Assembly (NCBI GenBank): GCA_045132055.1
Contig: JBGURP010000042.1
Coordinates: 1-34,884 of the forward strand
Length of the DNA stretch: 34,884 nucleotides
From: F23-D06 sp045132055
GTDB taxonomy: Bacteria; Bacteroidota; Bacteroidia; Bacteroidales; WCHB1-69
Direction: 5' to 3'
The stretch's first letter is position 1. Each line of letters opens with the position of its first letter. The notes beneath the pieces are model-generated. The model did no database searches and was not told the DNA's origin. It saw only the letters and a list, made by a program, of their open reading frames with translations. Positions 26,605 through 33,065 of the stretch are shown here, one piece after another. The translations under genes were made by a program, and so were the position numbers.

Positions 26605-27940
26605 ACGAGGCCAGCACTTTTTTCATTTCCGCCAGTTTCTCTTGAAGCATGGCTTCGGTGCGGGCTTCCATCAGCAAGCGCAAGTATGGTTCTGTGTTTG
26701 AAGGACGGATGTTGAACCACCAGTCATTGAATTCAATGCGGTAGCCGTCAAAATCCAGCATTTTGACAGGAGTTTCTAGGGCACAGAAATGCGCCTTCAC
26801 CGCTTCCATTGCCTCTTTTTTCTCCTGTATAGTGAAGTTAATCTCGCCGGAGTTGGCGTATTGTTTGATTTGGCTGATGAGTTGCGACACAGAGATGCCT
26901 TTTTTCTTCATTTCGGAAAAGACATGCAGCAGCACCTGTGCGGCAATCATGGCGGAGTCGGAGTAGAAGAAGTCGCGGAAATAGTAGTGGCCGGCGAACT
27001 CACCTCCGAAGGCACCGTCAATCTCGCGCAGCTTGAGCGCAGCGTAGGCCCGACCCACGCGCCAGATCTCCATCTCACGCCCCATCTTCTGAATGTATTC
27101 CGCCACCGACTTGGAAGTGCGAATATCCTGAATCACCTTGCCTTGATAGCCTTTCTCCTCGATGAAATAGTGTCCTAATACGGCAATCATCAAGTCTGGA
27201 GCGATAAAGTCGCCATGCTCGTCCACGAACATCACACGGTCGGCGTCGCCGTCGAAAATCACACCGATGTCAGCCTTTTCGGCGCGCACTTTCTCCTGCA
27301 AGGCTACCACATTTTCCAGTTCCAGCGGGTTGGCCTCGTGGTTGGGAAAAGTGCCGTCCAGAGTGTCAAAGAGATATACGGGAGAATCGCCAAAGATTTC
27401 CTTCACGAGGATGGAAGCCATACCGTTGCTGCAGTCCATCACCATCTTCAGATTGGAAAGGTCGTGATGATAGCGCGATTGGAATTGAAGATATTCGGCT
27501 TTCACATCGTAGGGTACAATTTTGCCTTTGTTAGCAACCGGCACTACGGGTTCCTCTTTCACGCGGCGCTCAATCTCACCCAGACCGGTGTCATAGCCCA
27601 CGGGCAGCGCATTGGCTCTGGAAACTTTCAGCCCGTTGTGCTCTTTCGGATTGTGCGAGGCGGTGATCATCACGGAGGCGCCGAAATGATGTTGTGCCGT
27701 GAAATAATAGACCATCGGCGTGGTGGTCAGCCCCATGTCATACACATCCGCACCCGCGTCGGTAATGCCGCGCGACAGAGCTTCGAACATCTGCGGGGTA
27801 GAAACACGCATATCGCGTCCCACCAGCACCTTGTCCGTCTCCAATAATGAAGGCAAGAAGAAACCGAATTTGTAAACGGTGTCCAAATCGAAATCACGAC
27901 CGAACACACCTCTGAAATCGTATGCTTTGAATGCTCCCAT
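26591..27940 (-). CDS. manB: Phosphomannomutase/phosphoglucomutase
   Basis: A 449-aa alpha-D-phosphohexomutase. It interconverts hexose 6-phosphate and hexose 1-phosphate (Man or Glc) through a phosphoserine enzyme, feeding GDP-mannose or UDP-glucose for surface glycans. It starts MGAFKAYDFRGVFG. The catalytic Ser95 lies in TASHNPKEHNG, the Mg loop is DGDADR (230-235), the sugar-binding loop is GGEFAGHYYF, and the phosphate-binding loop near the C-terminus is RPSNTEPYLRL. Which sugar is preferred (ManB or AlgC type, or GlmM) cannot be settled, but the GGEFAGH loop argues for PMM/PGM over GlmM. It lies 17 nt after the 204-aa gene, so the two are co-transcribed. Confidence 0.93.
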   Translation of the reverse strand: MGAFKAYDFRGVFGRDFDLDTVYKFGFFLPSLLETDKVLVGRDMRVSTPQMFEALSRGITDAGADVYDMGLTTTPMVYYFTAQHHFGASVMITASHNPKEHNGLKVSRANALPVGYDTGLGEIERRVKEEPVVPVANKGKIVPYDVKAEYLQFQSRYHHDLSNLKMVMDCSNGMASILVKEIFGDSPVYLFDTLDGTFPNHEANPLELENVVALQEKVRAEKADIGVIFDGDADRVMFVDEHGDFIAPDLMIAVLGHYFIEEKGYQGKVIQDIRTSKSVAEYIQKMGREMEIWRVGRAYAALKLREIDGAFGGEFAGHYYFRDFFYSDSAMIAAQVLLHVFSEMKKKGISVSQLISQIKQYANSGEINFTIQEKKEAMEAVKAHFCALETPVKMLDFDGYRIEFNDWWFNIRPSNTEPYLRLLMEARTEAMLQEKLAEMKKVLASFILS

Positions 27941-27957
27941 AAACTTTGAATATTTTG

Positions 27958-28572
27958 TTAATTATCCGAATCATCCTTCGCTTCTGCGACATTTTGAACC
28001 ATGTTTTCCCATCGCAAAAAAGCAAAAGTCTTGATATCGTATAGAATATTGTAAAAAATCCTGGCCCAATAGTTACGCGTCCCGATGCCGCTGGGCACTT
28101 TGAGAAACTGCTCGCAGAGCACCGTCTCTCCGCTATCCGTCTTGTAGATTACCACCCACACCGCCGCCACCTTGGCCACGGCATCAAACGACTCGACGAT
28201 GAAGGTCAGAGCGAAAGGCTGTTTGGCAGCGAAGGTAAACTGCGGAACAAACGCGCAAATGTCCTCCTCCGTCAGCGTGTCCTTCAAATTGATGCGCTCC
28301 GTCAGCACACTGTTCACCCGCACATTCTTGTTGGCCCTCGTGACAGCGGACAAATCGTACTGCATGATAGGCTTGCGGAAACTCATACGGATGTCGTATT
28401 TCTTCTGGTCGTTCAGAATCAACATATTCCAATCATGGAAATAGTGTTGCATGATTTCCTGCGTGAAATTGAAAGCACTTCTGGTAAATTTTGCCTTGGA
28501 AAAGTTGATACCCGTCCACAGAATCTCCCGGCTATTGAGAAAATCGTTAAAGAGAGATTCGTTCATGTACAT
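27958..28572 (-). CDS. Conserved-looking hypothetical protein, 204 aa
   Basis: A 204-aa soluble protein without signal peptide or membrane helix. Two starts are possible, ATG 28572 and ATG 28566 (MYMNES). The sequence is aromatic-rich: NSREILWTGINFSKAKFTR, then FTQEIMQHYFHDWNMLILND and later GTRNYWARIFYNILYDIKTFAFLRW, which suggests a compact alpha/beta fold. I do not recognise the family. It has its own TATATTTG promoter and is followed after 17 nt by the phosphohexomutase gene, so it may share its physiological context. No catalytic motif is visible. Confidence 0.75.
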   Translation of the reverse strand: MYMNESLFNDFLNSREILWTGINFSKAKFTRSAFNFTQEIMQHYFHDWNMLILNDQKKYDIRMSFRKPIMQYDLSAVTRANKNVRVNSVLTERINLKDTLTEEDICAFVPQFTFAAKQPFALTFIVESFDAVAKVAAVWVVIYKTDSGETVLCEQFLKVPSGIGTRNYWARIFYNILYDIKTFAFLRWENMVQNVAEAKDDSDN

Positions 28573-28604
28573 GGCAGCGGATATTTAGAATAGAAATACG
28601 GCTG

Positions 28605-28612
28605 CAAATATA
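28605..28612 (-). promoter_or_regulatory. Promoter -7 box TATATTTG for the 204-aa gene and manB
   Basis: Exact TAnnTTTG match on the - strand, 33-39 nt before the two candidate ATGs and directly after the terminator of the upstream glycosyltransferase gene. Confidence 0.65.
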
Positions 28613-28614
28613 CT

Positions 28615-28640
28615 CAAAAAAGGATGAATGCGCCACCCTT
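28615..28640 (-). terminator. Terminator after the GT4 gene
   Basis: On the - strand, AAGGGTG pairs with CATCCTT (7 bp including one G-U) around a 7-base loop and runs into a T-tract. It lies about 28 nt past the glycosyltransferase stop. Confidence 0.65.
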
Positions 28641-28667
28641 CTTTTTTCAAAAAAAGCAAATTTTCTA

Positions 28668-29831
28668 TTACGATTGCATGAGATTGTCCAAAATGCGGAC
28701 CGCGTTCTCCCAGTCGTAAAACTGGTGCACGTAGTTGTAGCCGCTGGCCGACAATGTACGGTAATCTTGTTCGTCGGTGAGCAAGCGGCTCACGGCCTGC
28801 ACATAATCCTGCGTGGTGGTGCATGAGACGACCGCATCATGTTGCTCGGCCTCCACCAATGGTCTGGCGGCCAGGGGCGAGGTGATGCAAGGCAGCGACA
28901 TGGACATGGCTTCCAGCAGCTTGTTTTGCAAGCCCGTGCCCATGCGCATAGGCGCGATGAAAATCTTGGATTTGGCGTACCATTCGGCCATGGAGTCCAC
29001 CCAGCCGGTAACCACCACATGCTCGCTCCGGAGGGCCTGCACACGCGGCGCGGGCGTGGCTCCGCAAAGGACCAGACGCAAGCGCGGGAACTTCACCAGC
29101 AACGGGGGCAGAATCTCGCGCACGAGGTACTCGGCAGCATCTACATTGGGTGCGTATCCCATGTTGCCCGAAAAAATCAGGTCGTACTCCTTCTCTTCAT
29201 CATGGTAAGAGAACTTGTCGAACTCCACGCCGTTGGGAACCACGGCAATCTCCTCGCGACGCAGGTGCGGAATGAGGTCGCGATCCACTGCCGTGATGAT
29301 AGTCTTGTGGTCAAAATTGTCAAAAATCGCCGCCTCATAGCGCGCCACACGGCGGTGCTCCATGTTGAAGAACCACTTGACGGGACCTTTTGCATTCTCT
29401 GCGCGGCGGGCCATGCCTTTGGAGAAAACATCCTGATAATCAAGCGTTTTTGGTATAGAATAATCCTTTACATACTCCGCCATGCGGAACAATTGGCAAT
29501 AGATATGGTCGGGATGCACGCGCTGAATTATTTTGTCAATCTGCTTATGGTTGTGGTGACTGTAAAAGTAACCGCACTGCACGGGCAGTCCCTTCAGCAA
29601 TGCGCCCGCCATATTAGCCACACTGCGCACCGGATTCTGTTTCAGGAAGTGAACCTCGCGGCAAAATGGGGTCAGTTCGCGCATCGCCTCCGCCGGCACG
29701 GTACGGTTGTAGAGGGCCACCAAATAAATGTCGTGTTGTTTCGACAACTCCTTGATCTGGTAGTAGGCTCTCAACTTGTCGCCCTTCTCCAAAGGGAAGG
29801 GAATGCGGGAAAGGACCACTAATATTTTCAT
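28668..29831 (-). CDS. GT4-family glycosyltransferase
   Basis: The frame opens at 29963, but ATG 29831 begins the typical MKILVVLSRIPFPLEKGDKL start, and the promoter 29866-29873 lies between the two. The 387-aa protein has the two Rossmann domains of GT-B enzymes. The N-terminal acceptor half runs to ~190. The donor half includes VVPNGVEFDKF, then YDLIFSGNMGYAPNVDAAEYL, and a MRMGTGLQNKLLEAMSMSLP segment with the catalytic-site glutamate. It resembles the group of transferases tied to exopolysaccharide or exosortase loci, but no exosortase or EPS genes are present here. It probably adds a sugar to a cell-surface glycan; donor and acceptor are unknown. It is transcribed alone. Confidence 0.88.
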   Translation of the reverse strand: MKILVVLSRIPFPLEKGDKLRAYYQIKELSKQHDIYLVALYNRTVPAEAMRELTPFCREVHFLKQNPVRSVANMAGALLKGLPVQCGYFYSHHNHKQIDKIIQRVHPDHIYCQLFRMAEYVKDYSIPKTLDYQDVFSKGMARRAENAKGPVKWFFNMEHRRVARYEAAIFDNFDHKTIITAVDRDLIPHLRREEIAVVPNGVEFDKFSYHDEEKEYDLIFSGNMGYAPNVDAAEYLVREILPPLLVKFPRLRLVLCGATPAPRVQALRSEHVVVTGWVDSMAEWYAKSKIFIAPMRMGTGLQNKLLEAMSMSLPCITSPLAARPLVEAEQHDAVVSCTTTQDYVQAVSRLLTDEQDYRTLSASGYNYVHQFYDWENAVRILDNLMQS

Positions 29832-29865
29832 CTTGATGATATTACGATGACGGTTTTTCAGATGG

Positions 29866-29873
29866 CAAAGATA
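29866..29873 (-). promoter_or_regulatory. Promoter -7 box TATCTTTG for the GT4 gene
   Basis: Exact TAnnTTTG match on the - strand, 35 nt upstream of ATG 29831. It supports that ATG over the longer frame. Confidence 0.65.
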
Positions 29874-29923
29874 CAAATTTTTAAGACAGGGTTTTTGTTT
29901 GGGTTTTGTTACACCTGCAACGC

Positions 29924-30114
29924 CGTGCTGAAAGCACGAAACTTCAATAACCCCACACGGCACTTCGTTTCGTGTGGGGTGGCGGACGCGGCATGAAGGT
30001 GGCGTGCAGAATGCACGCTACTACGTGATGATAGTAGCGTGTCTCCGACACGCCGGTTTTCGTGTGCACACATCCACCCCACACTGCGCTTCACTTCGTG
30101 AAGCTTATGCGGGG
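29924..30114. repeat. Intergenic array of perfect hairpins, mostly 3-base loops
   Basis: The 317-nt gap between the GT4 gene and ftcD (29832-30148) has no gene but at least six stems: CGTGCT-GAA-AGCACG (29924-29938); CCCCACACG/CGTGTGGGG (29951-29979); GCGTGCA-GAA-TGCACGC (30002-30018); GCTACTA/TAGTAGC (30017-30038); GCGTGTC-TCC-GACACGC (30037-30053); and GCTTCAC-TTC-GTGAAGC (30088-30104), nested in CCCC/GGGG (30077-30114). Adjacent stems share bases, so alternative folds are possible. This resembles a REP/BIME-like array. Confidence 0.85.
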
Positions 30115-30121
30115 TTACTAA

Positions 30122-30141
30122 AATATCGTGCCTCCGGCACG
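30122..30141 (-). terminator. Terminator-like hairpin after ftcD
   Basis: CGTGCC and GGCACG form a perfect 6-bp stem with a 3-base loop (30127-30141). On the - strand it is followed by ATATTTTA, 8 nt past the ftcD stop. It probably ends ftcD transcription and may be the last unit of the hairpin array. Confidence 0.55.
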
Positions 30142-30148
30142 CCTATCC

Positions 30149-31846
30149 TTACCCTATCACCTTCTCCGTCAATCTCATCAATCTCCGTTCAATGCGGTCT
30201 GCTTTCACCACATAGTCGTGTGCCTTGGCAATCATCATCTCGGCCCAAGCTTTGTCTTTCAATGAGGAGGCGTTGATTTTGACGTTGAGGTAGGCTCCGC
30301 GGACGGCAGCGCGGGCACAGAGTACGCCCACACCGGCATCTGAGACGCTGGCAGGGTTGCCCTTCTTGATCATTGCCTCGCAGATCTCGAACACCTTGAA
30401 GGAGTTCTCGATGGTGCGCATAGGCACCTCGGTGGCATACTTGGTGGCATCTTGGATGGCCTGTGAACGTGCTTCCTTCTCTTCGGGCGTGCCCTTCGGC
30501 ATACCGAAAGCATTCATAATCACATTGAAAGCGTTGGTATCTTCGTCCACGAGGGCGAGCAGTGTATCTTTCAGCGCCTGGCCTTTCTCGGCCCACTTGG
30601 AGTAGTATTCCCATTTGGCATCCCAACCCGGTTTGTGGGAAGAGAGGTTGGCCACCATGGTACCGAGCGCCGCGCCCAGCGAGCCCATGTATGCAGAGAT
30701 GGAGCCGCCGCCAGGAGCCGGACTTTCGGAGGCCGTCTCGTTGGCAAAGCCCGTGCAGGTCATATCCACCAACTTCGGTGTGGTATCCTCTTTCTCAAGC
30801 AGATATTCAATCACCTTTTCATCGGGATTGAAGGGTTTGAGGTCGTCCAAGCCCATGGACTTGATGGCGATTTTGATTTTCTCGCGCTCGTCGATACCGA
30901 GGGAGCGGTGTTGTTTGGCGAGATAATGGTTGCCGGCGTCAATGAGGGTTTTCTTCGGTACGAGGCCCACGATTTCGGTGCCCGTCACACGCACGCCGCG
31001 CTTGGCGGCCTTGTCGCACACCTCATCGAATGCCACATGCAGCGGCGTGAGATTGGTATTGGTGATGTTCATGGAAACCTGCGCAATGCCATATTCTGCG
31101 ATATACCAGCCGATGGCTTTGGTGCCCTTGAGCGTGCCGGGGATCATGACGGGATTGCCATTCTTGTCGAGCACCTTCTTGCCCGTGATGGGGTTCCCCT
31201 CACGTTTCGGGCGGCCCTTTTCGCGCACGTCGAACGCGATGGCGTTGGCGCGGCGCGTGGAGGTGGTGTTCAGGTTGTAGTTGACGGCGATGAGGAAGTC
31301 GCGGGCGCCGATGGCGGTGGCACCGCTCTTGGCCACGCTGTCAGTGAATTTGTTGGGGCCGAAGTCGGGCTTCCACTCCTTGGTGGTGATACGCTCTTTC
31401 AGGGCCTCGTATTCACCTTGGCGGCAGTTGGCGAGGTTGCGGCGTTTTTCTTCGAAGGCGGCGTTCTCGTAGCAGAACACAGGGATGTTCAGCTCTTCGC
31501 CCACCTTCTTGGCCAGTTTGCGTGCGTATTCAGCCGTTTCTTCCATGGTAATGTTGGCGACGGGCACGAAGGGGCACACGTCGGTGGCGCCGAAGCGCGG
31601 ATGGTCGCCATGATGGAAGCGCATATCGATGAGTTCCTGGCATTTGGCGATGAGGGCAAAGGCGGCATCCACCACGGCGTCGGGGGTGCCGACGAAGGTC
31701 ACCACCGTGCGGTTGGTTGTCGCACCGGGATCCACATCCAACAGGGTCACACCTTCGGCCTGACGGATCACGTCAGCCACTTGATTGATGATTTCGGGAT
31801 TTCTTCCCTCACTGAAATTGGGAACACATTCAATAAGCTGTTTCAT
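30149..31846 (-). CDS. ftcD: Bifunctional glutamate formimidoyltransferase / formimidoyl-THF cyclodeaminase
   Basis: A 565-aa protein covering both halves of FTCD (the animal enzyme is ~541 aa). The N-terminal transferase domains (1-~330) move the formimino group of formiminoglutamate to tetrahydrofolate. The start LIECVPNFSEGRNPE and the active-site stretch FHHGDHPRFGATDVCP, with His82 at the position of the known catalytic histidine, are present. After a linker, the cyclodeaminase domain (~365-560; SPAPGGGSISAYMGSLGAAL) releases ammonia to give 5,10-methenyl-THF. It works at the end of histidine breakdown in the cytoplasm. No hut genes adjoin it. It has its own promoter and looks monocistronic. 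Confidence 0.96.
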   Translation of the reverse strand: MKQLIECVPNFSEGRNPEIINQVADVIRQAEGVTLLDVDPGATTNRTVVTFVGTPDAVVDAAFALIAKCQELIDMRFHHGDHPRFGATDVCPFVPVANITMEETAEYARKLAKKVGEELNIPVFCYENAAFEEKRRNLANCRQGEYEALKERITTKEWKPDFGPNKFTDSVAKSGATAIGARDFLIAVNYNLNTTSTRRANAIAFDVREKGRPKREGNPITGKKVLDKNGNPVMIPGTLKGTKAIGWYIAEYGIAQVSMNITNTNLTPLHVAFDEVCDKAAKRGVRVTGTEIVGLVPKKTLIDAGNHYLAKQHRSLGIDEREKIKIAIKSMGLDDLKPFNPDEKVIEYLLEKEDTTPKLVDMTCTGFANETASESPAPGGGSISAYMGSLGAALGTMVANLSSHKPGWDAKWEYYSKWAEKGQALKDTLLALVDEDTNAFNVIMNAFGMPKGTPEEKEARSQAIQDATKYATEVPMRTIENSFKVFEICEAMIKKGNPASVSDAGVGVLCARAAVRGAYLNVKINASSLKDKAWAEMMIAKAHDYVVKADRIERRLMRLTEKVIG

Positions 31847-31898
31847 ATTGGTAAAATATTGATTTTTAATAAATTATTTTTTGCAACAATTGGGGTTG

Positions 31899-31906
31899 CA
31901 AAGATA
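31899..31906 (-). promoter_or_regulatory. Promoter -7 box TATCTTTG for ftcD
   Basis: Exact TAnnTTTG match on the - strand, 53 nt before the ftcD ATG. Confidence 0.6.
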
Positions 31907-31955
31907 GGTAAAATATTTGTATTCTACCCCCATTCACCTATTGCACCCCATGCAC

Positions 31956-31984
31956 CAAAAAGAGACGCACGACCGTGCGTCTCT
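31956..31984 (-). terminator. Terminator-like hairpin downstream of the 313-aa T9SS cargo gene
   Basis: AGAGACGCAC and GTGCGTCTCT form a perfect 10-bp stem with a 4-base loop (31961-31984). On the - strand it is followed by TTTTT. The stem sequence is of a kind I recall as a dispersed palindrome in several phyla, so this may be a repeat element that also serves as terminator. Confidence 0.65.
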
Positions 31985-32004
31985 ACATTTATAACCACAC
32001 CACC

Positions 32005-32027
32005 ATTCCGCCGCAGAGCGGCGGAAT
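32005..32027. repeat. Perfect 10-bp palindrome with 3-base loop
   Basis: ATTCCGCCGC-AGA-GCGGCGGAAT lies 9 nt past the stop of the 313-aa cargo gene, beside a second perfect hairpin. Same style as the arrays near 18.5 and 30 kb. Confidence 0.75.
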
Positions 32028-32036
32028 CTCCACCGT

Positions 32037-32978
32037 TTACTTCTTCACCACCTTCATGGTCCGTACCCCGCCGTCTCGCAACGTGATGCGTAAAACGTAC
32101 ACGCCCGAGGGCAAAGAGGATAGATCCACCGTATATGTTGGAGATGGTGGAGACGCAAGCGTCCCCACCATGGTGATACGCCCGAACGCATCGAACATTT
32201 CCACGCGGGCGATTTCACCGTCCGTCACCGACACGTGCAAAACGTTGTCCGTGGGGTTGGGATATAATTCCATAGCCGATTCGGGACATTCATGAACACC
32301 CACCGTCCCCGGACGAATTTCCATATAATCATGTATTGAAAATAAGATTTCCCCATCTTGTGTGAACATATGCGTTTCCGAATCATAATTCACATCGGAA
32401 GGGACAGCAAGATGACAGGATACCAATCTCCACCAAGGTATCAAATAATAGCATGTGGGCGCTGAAATACTCAATGCGCTGTTGTCTATCTCAAACACAG
32501 GATAAATCGGGTTAATATCTCCAATATAATCATACATGCAGGATATTCCCACTTCGGAAGCCGTGATGTTTAATACAGCCTGCTGCTTGAGGCCCAGATA
32601 TGCAGTACGGCCTGCATCCACCGCGATGGATACTGTGGTAGCCCCTATATTGAGTATCCCGGGACCGACTACAGTGCAGGAGTCCGGGGCGATAAACAAA
32701 CTCTGGATTGTGTTTTCCCCCTTCAATTGGATTCTGATGTGTCTCCACCATAAGGATACCCTTTCTGTGATAGAAGCATTATCCAATATCAATGTCTTTG
32801 TTTCCGCATTATATGAGACATGTCCGGAAATGCCATCTCCAACAATACTGTCATTGGATTCTGAAATGGCTATACTTCCTATCTGGATATCCGGAAGGGA
32901 ATCATTTTGCCCCCTCGCCACCCCACTGCACAACAGCAGCAGGGCGAGGAGTGCCGTGGTGAATAATGATCGTTTCAT
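32037..32978 (-). CDS. Secreted protein with T9SS type A sorting domain, 313 aa
   Basis: Signal peptide MKRSLFTTALLALLLLCSGVARGQ for Sec export, then a ~200-residue beta-rich body (VSYNAETKTLILDNASITE and later GPGILNIGATTVSI), which may be a beta-helix or beta-sandwich of unknown function. The C-terminal ~80 residues are a type A CTD: ELYPNPTDNVLHVSV, then VEMFDAFGR, then LPSGVYVLRITLRDGG and the end MKVVKK. The CTD is recognised by the T9SS, cleaved and replaced by a lipid or glycan anchor at the cell surface. The CTD coding sequence contains a 28-nt palindrome (32144-32171). The CTD and the signal-peptide DNA are close to those of the 462-aa gene upstream, while the bodies differ. Confidence 0.9.
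   Translation of the reverse strand: MKRSLFTTALLALLLLCSGVARGQNDSLPDIQIGSIAISESNDSIVGDGISGHVSYNAETKTLILDNASITERVSLWWRHIRIQLKGENTIQSLFIAPDSCTVVGPGILNIGATTVSIAVDAGRTAYLGLKQQAVLNITASEVGISCMYDYIGDINPIYPVFEIDNSALSISAPTCYYLIPWWRLVSCHLAVPSDVNYDSETHMFTQDGEILFSIHDYMEIRPGTVGVHECPESAMELYPNPTDNVLHVSVTDGEIARVEMFDAFGRITMVGTLASPPSPTYTVDLSSLPSGVYVLRITLRDGGVRTMKVVKK
32144..32171. repeat. 28-nt palindrome inside the CTD coding sequence of the 313-aa cargo gene
   Basis: ATGGTGGAGACGC and GCGTCCCCACCAT form 13-bp arms with a 2-base loop. The single mismatch becomes a G-U pair in the mRNA. It encodes the linker MVGTLASPP between the FDAFGR and PSGVYVLR motifs. Confidence 0.85.
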
Positions 32979-33015
32979 AATGTGTGTATTTTATTGGTTA
33001 ATATTTTCGTTGGGG

Positions 33016-33023
33016 CAAAGATA
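33016..33023 (-). promoter_or_regulatory. Promoter -7 box TATCTTTG for the 313-aa cargo gene
   Basis: Exact TAnnTTTG match on the - strand, 37 nt before the ATG. Confidence 0.6.
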
Positions 33024-33065
33024 TAAAATATGAGCAATAATCTTTAATCGCTAATATCTAAACGT

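Noticed and set aside
29832..29963. Extended N-terminus of the GT4 gene from 29963
   Set aside because: The extra 44 residues are low-complexity translation of the hairpin array and promoter region; the GT-B fold begins at ATG 29831.
29924..30141. CRISPR array
   Set aside because: The stems differ in sequence from each other and there are no regular spacers or cas genes; it is a hairpin array.
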